Source: Candidatus Kapaibacterium thiocyanatum
GTDB lineage: Bacteria; Bacteroidota; Ignavibacteria; Kapaibacteriales; Kapaibacteriaceae
NCBI GenBank assembly: GCA_001899175.1
Contig: MKVH01000021.1
Span: forward strand, 248,001 to 312,000
Direction: 5' to 3'
Length of the DNA: 64,000 bases
The position numbers and the translations under genes are program-made. The number at the start of each line of letters is the position of its first letter. Positions within the stretch are counted from its first letter, which is position 1. The notes beneath the pieces are model-generated. The model searched no databases. It was not told where the DNA came from and saw nothing but the letters and a program-made list of their open reading frames with translations. Shown here piece by piece: positions 10,045 to 16,781 of this stretch.

Positions 10045-10614
10045 TCACGCTTCGTACTCATCATCGTCGGCATCATCCGAATCGCCGTCGTCGTCCTCGT
10101 CGTCGCCATCTTCGTCATACTCATAGCTATCGTCAGGATCGCCGTCATCCTCGTCGTCATCCGAATCGTCCCGGTCGTCGTCATCCTGCAGGTTGTCATC
10201 CTCGTCCCATTCGCCTTCTGACCGTGCGGTAACGATCTCGTGCAGCGAACGCGGGCGTCTCGACTTCGGTTCCTCTTCCTCGTCGCCATCAGCCAATCCG
10301 TCCTGGCCACCGAGCAGGACCCGGACGCGCACGCCACCCGAAAGGCGACGGGATAGACGCGCCGCCGCGCGGTCGCACTCGCCCTTCATGATACAGCGGC
10401 GAGCGCTTCGGTAAGCGGCATCGAAGACGTCGCTTCCCATCATTTCCCGAAGACTGTGGATGTACCGTAGCTGGACGGGCGTACGTCCACGGACGAGATT
10501 GCTGACGAACGACTCCGAGCGGCCAAGCTGGTCAGCATAGTCGGCCTGTGTGTATCCGGCAGCACGGAGCGTTTCGCGCAGCTCGTCTGCGGTCATGGTG
10601 TGAACAGTTCTCAT
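10045..10614 (-). CDS. XRE-like HTH protein with a long Asp/Glu-rich tail
   Basis: The 189-residue protein opens with a helix-turn-helix segment at about residues 8-50: TQADYADQLGRSESFVSNLV is typical of XRE/Cro-like folds. A basic middle region (residues 70-100) follows. From about residue 135 to the end the protein is almost pure Asp/Glu (for example DDDDRDDSDDDEDDGD). The tail is encoded by a low-complexity GAT/GAC/GAG run, so the opposite strand shows a misleading hydrophobic frame. ATG 10614 is used; AGGA lies about ten bases before it. It sits just beyond the inverted repeat array, which occupies its upstream region, so it is a candidate array-binding or auto-regulatory protein. Acidic tails can mimic DNA or modulate DNA binding; that role is inference. 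Confidence 0.7.
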   Translation of the reverse strand: MRTVHTMTADELRETLRAAGYTQADYADQLGRSESFVSNLVRGRTPVQLRYIHSLREMMGSDVFDAAYRSARRCIMKGECDRAAARLSRRLSGGVRVRVLLGGQDGLADGDEEEEPKSRRPRSLHEIVTARSEGEWDEDDNLQDDDDRDDSDDDEDDGDPDDSYEYDEDGDDEDDDGDSDDADDDEYEA

Positions 10615-10682
10615 CGTAGGTGTTCCTGAAAGAAGTGAACAAGGTTCTCCGCTGTGGTAGGCGGAATAGTGTTGGGAAGGCT

Positions 10683-10703
10683 CGCCGAAGGCCCCCTTCG
10701 GCG
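10683..10703. repeat. Perfect stem-loop upstream of the acidic HTH gene
   Basis: CGCCGAAGG (10683-10691) and CCTTCGGCG (10695-10703) form a perfect nine-base stem with a CCC loop. There is no T-tract. It lies in the 5' region of the HTH gene, between its start and the repeat array, and could be a leader structure or protein-binding site. Confidence 0.45.
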
Positions 10704-10820
10704 ACGCGCGTCGGATATGGCGAACGCGGTACTGTCCCCCGTGGAAGGTGGGGTATGGTGGAACTGATATGCGGCAAGGTCCTCGTCATAGTGAACGAAT
10801 CGTTGTTGTAGAAAGTACCT

Positions 10821-11235
10821 GTGGCGGTTTGGCGGAAGTGGCGGTTTGGCCGCAAACATGATGGCTCTATGAGATAGGTGTTGCTACAGAAAATACCAGT
10901 GGCGGTTTGGCGGAAGTGGCGGTTTCATAGCGGAACGACCGGGAACCGTGAATGAGCGCGAAAACCGGCAAAAAGCATCCATTTCGAGTAAAAACAGGCC
11001 ATTTTCACGCGAAAAGACCATAGAAACCACTGATTTCGACATTCCTGCTATCCACCCAATACCCGCCACGAAACCGCCACTTCCGCCAAACCGCCACAGC
11101 CACTTCTGTATGCGTCATTGGATTGGGGACCATCCCAGAAACCGCCACTTCCGCCAAACCGCCACAACCACTTCTGTATATACGTCATTGGATTGGGGTC
11201 TCTCCCGGAAACCGCCACTTCCGCCAAACCGCCAC
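10821..11235. repeat. Inverted array of five identical 27-bp iteron-like repeats
   Basis: Each copy is two direct 10-mers (AAACCGCCAC) separated by TTCCGCC. On the plus strand the motif appears reverse-complemented at 10821-10847 and 10899-10925, and forward at 11071-11097, 11139-11165 and 11209-11235. All five copies are identical over 27 bp. The left pair faces the right trio across a more AT-rich core of about 145 bp (10926-11070), which contains two GCGAAAA words and a small TTTTC/GAAAA hairpin (11002-11015). The side next to GTGGCGG is also partly conserved: ACAGAA occurs there in four copies and TAGAAA in the fifth. Spacings of 78, 68 and 70 bp exclude coding repeats. The array fills the space between the primase stop and the HTH gene start. 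Likely roles are replication-origin iterons, a partition site or transposase-type binding sites. Confidence 0.85.
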
Positions 11236-11272
11236 AGGCATTTTCTGTAACGTCACCCCGTGCGTCCGATGC

Positions 11273-13528
11273 TCACGGGGGTGCCTTCCGGTATTGGCCT
11301 CGGCCATCCCGCTCAAACAGGAGTGTATTCTTCAAGGCCCGTTCCACGGTCCGCTTCGAGGCCCCGTATTGCTCACCCAGGACGATCGCTTCGCGTGTGG
11401 ACACCAGATCGGGCAGGGCCGCATACCATTCGGTCGTGCTGCTGCGGTGTCCCGAAAGAGCCGGATTCACCTGCCGCGGCAGGTAGCCCGTAACCGCTGA
11501 CGCCGTTTGCAGGAAGTAGCCGCTGAGGGCCGATGCCGTACGGTAGTCCTCTTCCGAGCAAATGAGAAGGCGCGGCATCCCCGTGCGTTCCGCCTGCCAA
11601 TGCCGTAGGACCGTCAGAATCATGGCAATCCGCATTTCGCTGACGGCGAGGCGGTGAATTGCTCCCACCATGTTTCCATGCTCATCGACATGAAGACCCT
11701 TCCAGCGGCCATACCTCATCTTGAATTCCTGCTGCTGTTCTTCCGTAAGTCTGAACTCTATGGCATTCTCCGGCAACGATGTCAGGAATTCATACAAGGC
11801 GTCCACGTCCGGGGCCACAGTGCGGATGGTGTCTTGTAGGTCATGCTCGTGATTCGCGAAGGGATCGAGGAAGGCATCCTTGCCCCGGACGAGGTGGAAC
11901 AGAAACCGGGACGTGAGTCCGTTTTCCGTGCTTCTGAGGAGAGGTAGGAGTTGCTTCGGAGTGCCGGAAAGAAGGACCGTAAGGCGTGGCCGCGCGCAGG
12001 TGACAAAGCGTCGGTCCTGCATACGACTGATCGATATCTGCTCATGGGAGAAGGCCTTGCGAAGCGTGGGCGACAGGTCGCCGTGGTCGCTGTTAAGGGC
12101 CGTTGCCAGCGTATCAGCTTCGGAGTCCGATATGAGGATACTCCCGTTGGCCGCAAGAAGAAGGTTGATGGATGGTGCCGTCGAATCGGCGGGAGCCATA
12201 AGGCATCGACGTTCCGGCATCACGGGCATGTCGCTGCGTGGTGTGGTGGGTCCTTTCACACCCCTGGGTGGCTTTTGCACGGTCCTGCGGTATTCCTCCA
12301 TTTCCCGATTGTAGCGGGTCATGTTCGCTTCATGGATACGTGCGAGACGTTCCTCGATGACCTGTGCGAGTTCGGGCGCGTAGCGTGCGATCCCCTTGCC
12401 GCTCCCCGCCGGGCCGACGATGAACAGATACAGCGGGGCATTGAGGACGTACCGGCCATAGCGGAAGAAGACGTTAGGCAGCACTGCCGAGAACACCACG
12501 ATACAGGAAAGAAGCAGGGTGGACCGCTCTTCCATATCGTCGATGCCCTGCACGATACCTGAAAGCGGCTCCGGCAGATGGTCGTAGATGCCACTGGGGA
12601 CGACGGGATGACGTTCGGTCTCGGACGTCCCTTCCTCGTATGACACGACGTCGGGTAGTGTCTCTGCGTAGGCAAGAAGCGTATCAATGTCGCCGCCTCG
12701 TTCCAGATAGTCGGTAACGTCGGACTTCTCCGGAAGTGTGGCGTCGAGGTCGTGCAGGTTCAGTATCCGGAGAGATGCCGGTGAGCCGTTCTCCAGAAGG
12801 GAGTCCTTGACGATCCCTGCATGTTTCCGTCCAACGTCGTCCAGATCGGGAATGATAAGGACGTCAGCCCCATCAAAGAATCTGGAATGGTCCTTCGGCC
12901 ATTTACACGCGCCATAGGTTGCCGTCGTCGCGACGAGGCCCAAGGCAGTAAGCGTATCGGCGTCTTTCTCTCCTTCGACGATGAAGACGTGCTTGCCGTC
13001 CTGAATGCCCTGCAAGAGGCCCGGCAGACGGTAGAGAACAGGGTCAAGGCCCTCCATCGTCGCGGCGAAGGTTGTGCCGTTCCATCGCTCGGCAAGGGTC
13101 TTCTTACCGTTCTTGTGCTTCCAGAGGCGGACGCGGTAGAGAAGGTTGCTGTTCTCGTCATGGTAGAAATGTTCCCGCCATGCGCCATTCAAGGTAGTAG
13201 AGGATGAAGTCATATCAGTATCGGATGTGAAGGGGTCGTGTTCCCATGCAGCGGCATCCATGTCCGGACGAACGTCCGCTGCGCTGGTATGGTGGATGTA
13301 GGAAGGGGCGTATGAACCGCGATAGGCCGGACGTCGTTCTTGGCTTCGTTCGGTGGTCCGTGACGGTGAAAAGGACTCCTGTGGCGGGAAGAATTTCTGA
13401 CCACATTTACTGCTATGACACTTGCCGCCACCACCCGGTGAATCGAGAAGGGGGCAATAGCTCCGCGATTTGCCGCATGGACATTGCTGCTTCGGTCCGA
13501 AGCGATGCCGTTTCGTTTCCTTCCTCAT
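11273..13528 (-). CDS. Primase/helicase-like replication protein (zinc ribbon, TOPRIM, DUF3987 P-loop)
   Basis: A 751-residue multidomain protein. Residues 16-42 hold a zinc-ribbon-like cysteine set (C16, C18, C25, C37, C42). Residues about 180-250 form a TOPRIM-like domain with EGEKDAD (185-191) and DLDDVG (228-233). From about residue 310 a DUF3987-type ATPase begins, with Walker A GPAGSGKG (372-379) and a Walker B-like ILISDSEAD further on. This order is typical of replication proteins in plasmids, phages and integrated elements, where they prime and unwind DNA. The start ATG overlaps the stop of the upstream excisionase-like gene (ATGA), so they are translationally coupled. It ends 37 bases from the last copy of the repeat array, which fits an initiator or primase acting near its own origin. 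Actual primase activity is not shown by sequence alone. Confidence 0.8.
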   Translation of the reverse strand: MRKETKRHRFGPKQQCPCGKSRSYCPLLDSPGGGGKCHSSKCGQKFFPPQESFSPSRTTERSQERRPAYRGSYAPSYIHHTSAADVRPDMDAAAWEHDPFTSDTDMTSSSTTLNGAWREHFYHDENSNLLYRVRLWKHKNGKKTLAERWNGTTFAATMEGLDPVLYRLPGLLQGIQDGKHVFIVEGEKDADTLTALGLVATTATYGACKWPKDHSRFFDGADVLIIPDLDDVGRKHAGIVKDSLLENGSPASLRILNLHDLDATLPEKSDVTDYLERGGDIDTLLAYAETLPDVVSYEEGTSETERHPVVPSGIYDHLPEPLSGIVQGIDDMEERSTLLLSCIVVFSAVLPNVFFRYGRYVLNAPLYLFIVGPAGSGKGIARYAPELAQVIEERLARIHEANMTRYNREMEEYRRTVQKPPRGVKGPTTPRSDMPVMPERRCLMAPADSTAPSINLLLAANGSILISDSEADTLATALNSDHGDLSPTLRKAFSHEQISISRMQDRRFVTCARPRLTVLLSGTPKQLLPLLRSTENGLTSRFLFHLVRGKDAFLDPFANHEHDLQDTIRTVAPDVDALYEFLTSLPENAIEFRLTEEQQQEFKMRYGRWKGLHVDEHGNMVGAIHRLAVSEMRIAMILTVLRHWQAERTGMPRLLICSEEDYRTASALSGYFLQTASAVTGYLPRQVNPALSGHRSSTTEWYAALPDLVSTREAIVLGEQYGASKRTVERALKNTLLFERDGRGQYRKAPP

Positions 13529-13917
13529 CGGCCTGTCCTCGACGTTGGTCTATCGCTGCGGCGTCTGGACGTACGCGGTGCAGCACGTAATCGTAGCCGA
13601 GGACCGCTTGCACCCCCATCGGCGTTACACTGAAGGCAGGCGTCAAGGTCTCCCTTACGGAACAAGACACGCGCACCCATGCGAACGCAGGCAATGTGCT
13701 TGTCCCGGATACGACGCTGAAGGGAAGGGACGGAGATACGGAGATACTTGGCGGCCTCCCGTCTCGTGAGTAATTCAGGGGCCTCCGCGTCCTTCTTCTG
13801 CGGAGAGCCATAGCCACGCGCGTCAAGCGCACGTTCTATTTCTTCGCGCATGACGCTGCGAATATCCTGTAGGGTTACCCCTTGGATCAGGGTTGAGATG
13901 GTGGTATCGATGGACAT
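13525..13917 (-). CDS. Excisionase-like HTH protein
   Basis: A 130-residue protein. Residues 48-92 (LLTRREAAKYLRISVPSL, then RRIRDKHIACVRMGARVLF) match the excisionase/MerR-type winged HTH family (HTH_17), whose members bend DNA to direct excision or act as element regulators. The N-terminal 45 residues look helical, and the last 30 are Arg-rich and low complexity. The stop overlaps the start of the primase-like gene by four bases, so both belong to one operon. A Bacteroidota-type promoter candidate and a repeat-rich operator region lie 220-350 bases upstream. Whether it acts as a recombination directionality factor or as a repressor of the operon cannot be decided from sequence. Confidence 0.7.
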   Translation of the reverse strand: MSIDTTISTLIQGVTLQDIRSVMREEIERALDARGYGSPQKKDAEAPELLTRREAAKYLRISVPSLQRRIRDKHIACVRMGARVLFRKGDLDACLQCNADGGASGPRLRLRAAPRTSRRRSDRPTSRTGR

Positions 13918-14136
13918 GGAAGTCCTCCCGACCGTATGTGGAGCAATAGCACTGTTGAAAGTCAGTGCGCGAATCGAGTCTTGTCAGAAGAGAAGTACGT
14001 CAGCGTTCGATGGGCAGGTCAAACCCATTCATACTTCTGCAAAAGAATGAGCGGTACGTTCGTTGTCAACATTCCCCACGGCGTGAATTATGCCGATGAC
14101 GTCAAAAATGATCGTCTAGTGTCATAGGCATACACA

Positions 14137-14168
14137 CAAACCTACGGCACCGAATCACTCCGGTCAAG
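14137..14168 (-). promoter_or_regulatory. Candidate Bacteroidota-type promoter for the xis-primase operon
   Basis: On the minus strand TAGGTTTG (14144-14137) fits the -7 consensus TAnnTTTG. A CTTGA containing TTG lies 20 bases further upstream (14168-14164), one base off the ideal spacing. It would give a leader of about 210 bases to the excisionase-like gene. Confidence 0.4.
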
Positions 14169-14198
14169 AGGTCATCGAATATATTAACTCTGAGAATG

Positions 14199-14270
14199 GC
14201 AAGTATCCAAGCGGCGTAGCAAGTATGCGCGCAAGTATGCGTACATAGTTGTGCGCAAACTTGTGCGCAC
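14199..14270. promoter_or_regulatory. Operator-like repeat cluster upstream of the xis-primase operon
   Basis: GCAAGTAT occurs at 14199, 14219 and 14231. The last two copies extend to the 11-mer GCAAGTATGCG, with a 12-bp period. An inverted repeat GTGCGCA (14251-14257) / TGCGCAC (14264-14270) follows. The cluster lies just upstream of the candidate promoter at 14137-14168, where an activator or repressor could bind. The region 13918-14664 otherwise holds no gene. Confidence 0.45.
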
Positions 14271-14484
14271 AAAAGCGTCAACAACACGTTGTCTACTAAT
14301 TATTCATTCTGAACCAGTTCATGAGGTGTCACGTGGTGTCATTTCGTGCGGATAGATGTACATAGATCAGCTTAGATTGTCATAGATCATCATTTCTTGT
14401 GCAGTTTCTGTGCAGTCTTGGTGAATAGGTCAGATGGCTTACCCCAAAAATGAGGCACTTCCGTTGGGCTCAAGGGCCGCATTT

Positions 14485-14549
14485 GCCCTGTCACGCCCTC
14501 CTGTGCCCTACGGCGTCCTCTTGCGCCCTCGTGTGCCCCGAACTGCCCT
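14485..14549. repeat. Seven GCCCT pentamers phased at exactly 10 bp
   Basis: Pentamers start at 14485, 14495, 14505, 14515, 14525, 14535 and 14545. Five read GCCCT; the fourth is GTCCT and the sixth GCCCC. The five bases between them are not conserved. The array lies beyond the terminator of the integrase gene, about 115-180 bases past its stop. One site per helical turn puts all motifs on the same DNA face, which suggests cooperative protein binding rather than coding sequence. Confidence 0.7.
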
Positions 14550-14613
14550 CGTTTCTGCATGGCATGACCCGAAAGGGGGTCATATGCGGCGCGAAATGCA
14601 CCCCGAAAACAAC

Positions 14614-14647
14614 AAAGGCCCCCGAACCACTCGGTCCGGGGGCCTTT
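14614..14647 (-). terminator. Strong intrinsic terminator of the integrase gene
   Basis: AAAGGCCCCCG (14614-14624) pairs perfectly with CGGGGGCCTTT (14637-14647). On the minus strand the stem is followed by GTTGTTTTC. It lies 18 bases beyond the integrase stop codon. Confidence 0.8.
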
Positions 14648-14664
14648 GGCGTCCAATTGTTGCC

Positions 14665-15957
14665 TTAGAATGCTGCCCACGCATTACAGACGGCGGTCTT
14701 AATGCCTTCCCTCGTTCCTTTGAAGTATCGGGCTGCTACCCTGTTCGTTGGTTTGTGTCCGGTGACGCGAAATACGACCTGTTCCGGAAGGCCAAATTCC
14801 TCGATACTTATGGTCGTAAAGGTTCGCCGGGCCGAATGTGTCGTAAGCAGTTGCCATTTCGGGACGACCGTCTCGATGCGCTTGCCACCTTGATGTTTAC
14901 AGACAATGACGGGTGCATCAATACCAAGCATTTGCCCAAGTTCCTTAAGGTGCCGATTCTGGTGCCAATTGCAATAGAACTCAATCTGAAGCGACGGGAG
15001 TGCCTTAAGAAGGTCTTCACAGGGTTGAATCATGGGAATAATGACATTCTTGGACCCCGTCTTCTTAATTGGCGAGACAACGAATTTGTTCTTGAAGTCG
15101 TAGTTCATGGGCTCCAACAGTTCCAGATCGCTGTATCGAAGTGCCGTGAACGTCTGGAGTAGATACGTATCACGAGTCTTCTGCAAACGCTCGATACTGG
15201 ATAGGTCGGCATCGCGGAGAAGTCGTAGCTCCTGTAATGTCAGGGCAACCCCTTGCTCATTCTCATCCGACATTGCCCGGTAGAATTTCATGAAGGCAAT
15301 GTTCGAGTGGAGCTTCCGCTCGTCATCCATCGCCCACTTCATGAAGACTTTGAGGCACTTGATATTATTGCCTGCGGAACTGTCGAGAAAATTCCGCTTC
15401 GTTACCATCCAGTGCATGAACCCACGATAGAAGTTCATATCAATGGCATCGAAGGTTAGAGTCATGCCGTGTTCACTAGCATACTGTCGTAGAACTTTGC
15501 CAGTATTTTCATAGGCACGAATTGTATTATCCGATGGTCGCCGTATTGTCACTTTCCCGGTACTGGTCGTAATCGTATAGGTTCGAACGAACTCGTCGTA
15601 GTACCCCATAAGGTCCGGCGTAGCTCCCGCCGCTGATGCTGTTGCACCCGGCTTGATACGTGCCTTGACACGTCTCTTGAACTCCTTCGCATCCGCCTCG
15701 GTAGTAATTCTTCCAACCGCTTCAAGGTCCATCTGTTCATACACTTCCTTGGCGATGGCTTCAATTCTGTCCAGCCGCTGCTGATGGGCAACGCGCAATG
15801 GATCGGCGGCACGTATCTGTTGCTTGTCATGATTCCAGTATGCGGGGATAAGAGAAAGACCTGTACTGAAGCGGGGCCGTTCGCCACCGAAGGTAACGTC
15901 GGCCATCAGCGTTGTTTGCTCTGCTGAGGGCTTGTCGAGATAGAAAGTAATGTTCAT
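14665..15957 (-). CDS. Tyrosine recombinase (integrase) of the first element
   Basis: A 430-residue integrase of the type common in Bacteroidota mobile elements. The N-terminal 100 residues form an arm-binding-like domain (RFSTGLSLIPAYWN). A SAM-like core-binding domain follows at about 115-225, and the catalytic domain at about 240-420. Catalytic residues are visible: R274 in TALRYSD, K298 or K299, H374 and R377 in HSARRTF, H401 in GHKP and Y411 in ARYF. ATG 15957 is chosen because the longer frame adds residues unlike the family. It should integrate and, with the excisionase-like protein, excise the element. The gene is followed by a strong terminator and then the 10-bp-phased pentamer array. 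Its upstream region carries further repeats that may be attachment-site parts. Confidence 0.88.
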   Translation of the reverse strand: MNITFYLDKPSAEQTTLMADVTFGGERPRFSTGLSLIPAYWNHDKQQIRAADPLRVAHQQRLDRIEAIAKEVYEQMDLEAVGRITTEADAKEFKRRVKARIKPGATASAAGATPDLMGYYDEFVRTYTITTSTGKVTIRRPSDNTIRAYENTGKVLRQYASEHGMTLTFDAIDMNFYRGFMHWMVTKRNFLDSSAGNNIKCLKVFMKWAMDDERKLHSNIAFMKFYRAMSDENEQGVALTLQELRLLRDADLSSIERLQKTRDTYLLQTFTALRYSDLELLEPMNYDFKNKFVVSPIKKTGSKNVIIPMIQPCEDLLKALPSLQIEFYCNWHQNRHLKELGQMLGIDAPVIVCKHQGGKRIETVVPKWQLLTTHSARRTFTTISIEEFGLPEQVVFRVTGHKPTNRVAARYFKGTREGIKTAVCNAWAAF

Positions 15958-16027
15958 CGCAGAACCTATAGGTAGATGGGCGTGAAACTGTATGGCCCAA
16001 TATACTGGCAAAAACACTGACAGAAAA

Positions 16028-16140
16028 TCTGATCCCTATTAATCAGAATTGAACCGAAATGAACACATGATTCTTGGTAACTACTTAAAGAAACATATAG
16101 TTATACGATCACGGAATATCATAAGGAATCATGGAATATC
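16028..16140. other. Candidate right attachment/arm-site region upstream of the integrase
   Basis: TCTGAT (16028-16033) and ATCAGA (16042-16047) form an inverted repeat around an eight-base spacer, the geometry of a tyrosine recombinase core site. GAATTGAACC (16046-16055) and GAAATGAACA (16056-16065) form an imperfect direct repeat with a 10-bp period. GGAATATCA occurs at 16113 and 16133, two helical turns apart. The stretch is AT-rich compared with the window. Assignment as attR is inference; no matching left copy was found. Confidence 0.35.
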
Positions 16141-16167
16141 AATCTCTTAGTCCACACTGGAAACGAA

Positions 16168-16192
16168 GAACGCCATCCGGAGGATGGCGTTC
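16168..16192 (-). terminator. Terminator of the lipoprotein gene
   Basis: GAACGCCATCC (16168-16178) and GGATGGCGTTC (16182-16192) form a perfect 11-base stem with a three-base loop. On the minus strand it is followed by TTCGTTTCC. It lies 27 bases past the lipoprotein stop and marks the chromosomal side of the element junction. Confidence 0.75.
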
Positions 16193-16219
16193 CCTGAATC
16201 GTTCTATCGATGTTCCGTC

Positions 16220-16741
16220 TCAGTTCGTCGCGATGTGCTTCACGTTGAACTTGCCATCGGTGATGTTCATGGTCAGGCTGGGCGGCGCGGTGAGCTGTCC
16301 TGTGAACGTACCCTTGCAGTTGCTGCCGATAGCTCCCCACTCCGTGATCGTGATCGTACCCGATACGCCGAAGTAGGACACCGCGGAAGAACCGGAGTTG
16401 GCGATCGTGAGGCTCATGGCGTTACCTTCCGTCGCGTTGACCGTGTACGAACCGGGCTTGACGTCCTTGACCATCAGCGTCAGAACGAAGGATTCGTTGT
16501 TCTTGCCCGTAAGACCGGAGAAGACGACGAGGCCATCGGATCCTTCGACGGTCGCGATACCGGCCGAGTCGACGTTGAAGCCCTTGAAGACGGTGTTGCT
16601 GTATCCGCCTCCATTGGCCGTGAAGCTGTTCGTGGCGCTCGTCTGCGGGCTCGTCGGATTGTTGTTGTCGCTGCTGTCCGACTTGCATGCCGTTGCGAAC
16701 AATGCCACGACCAGACCGAGCGTAACCAAGACGTTCTTCAT
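16220..16741 (-). CDS. Small putative lipoprotein of unknown function
   Basis: A 173-residue protein with a lipoprotein-type signal: about 18 hydrophobic residues ending in FATAC, with Cys19 as the likely lipidated residue. The lipobox is looser than the classical LAGC. A Ser/Asp/Asn-rich linker follows (KSDSSDNNNPTSPQ). The rest (about 40-173) is rich in Gly, Thr and alternating hydrophobic residues and looks like one beta-sandwich domain, similar in style to small Bacteroidota lipoproteins of unknown role. It starts 40 bases after the nuoL stop and may be the last gene of that transcript. A clear terminator follows. Confidence 0.7.
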   Translation of the reverse strand: MKNVLVTLGLVVALFATACKSDSSDNNNPTSPQTSATNSFTANGGGYSNTVFKGFNVDSAGIATVEGSDGLVVFSGLTGKNNESFVLTLMVKDVKPGSYTVNATEGNAMSLTIANSGSSAVSYFGVSGTITITEWGAIGSNCKGTFTGQLTAPPSLTMNITDGKFNVKHIATN

Positions 16742-16781
16742 TCCAGACTCCAGATTGTAGATGGTGATTCCGTTCAGTACG

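Larger units (their letters stand above)
8880..16160. mobile_element. Compact integrated element (integrase, xis-like, primase/helicase, HTH)
   Basis: The grouping of a tyrosine recombinase (14665-15957), an excisionase-like HTH protein (13525-13917), a TOPRIM/DUF3987 replication protein (11273-13528), an HTH protein (10045-10614) and repeat arrays, all between typical chromosomal genes, indicates an integrated plasmid-like or phage-satellite-like element. All genes are on the minus strand. There are no capsid, conjugation or defence genes. The right boundary should lie in 16018-16160, between the integrase start and the terminator of the lipoprotein gene. The left boundary is uncertain and is placed at the end of the last normal gene. 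No tRNA flanks it. Confidence 0.6.

Noticed and set aside
9877-10221. Apparent hydrophobic membrane protein on the plus strand
   Set aside because: Its Ile/Val runs are the complement of the GAT/GAC-encoded acidic tail of the HTH protein.
10821-11235. CRISPR array
   Set aside because: Copies are in both orientations, spacings differ, the inter-repeat DNA is partly shared between copies, and there are no cas genes.
10948-11250. Open frame with repeated KPPLPPNRH-like peptides
   Set aside because: The DNA repeats are 68 and 70 bp apart, so they fall in different frames. They are conserved as DNA, not as protein.
14434-15162. 242-codon plus-strand open frame
   Set aside because: It is antisense to the integrase and runs through its terminator and the phased pentamer array.
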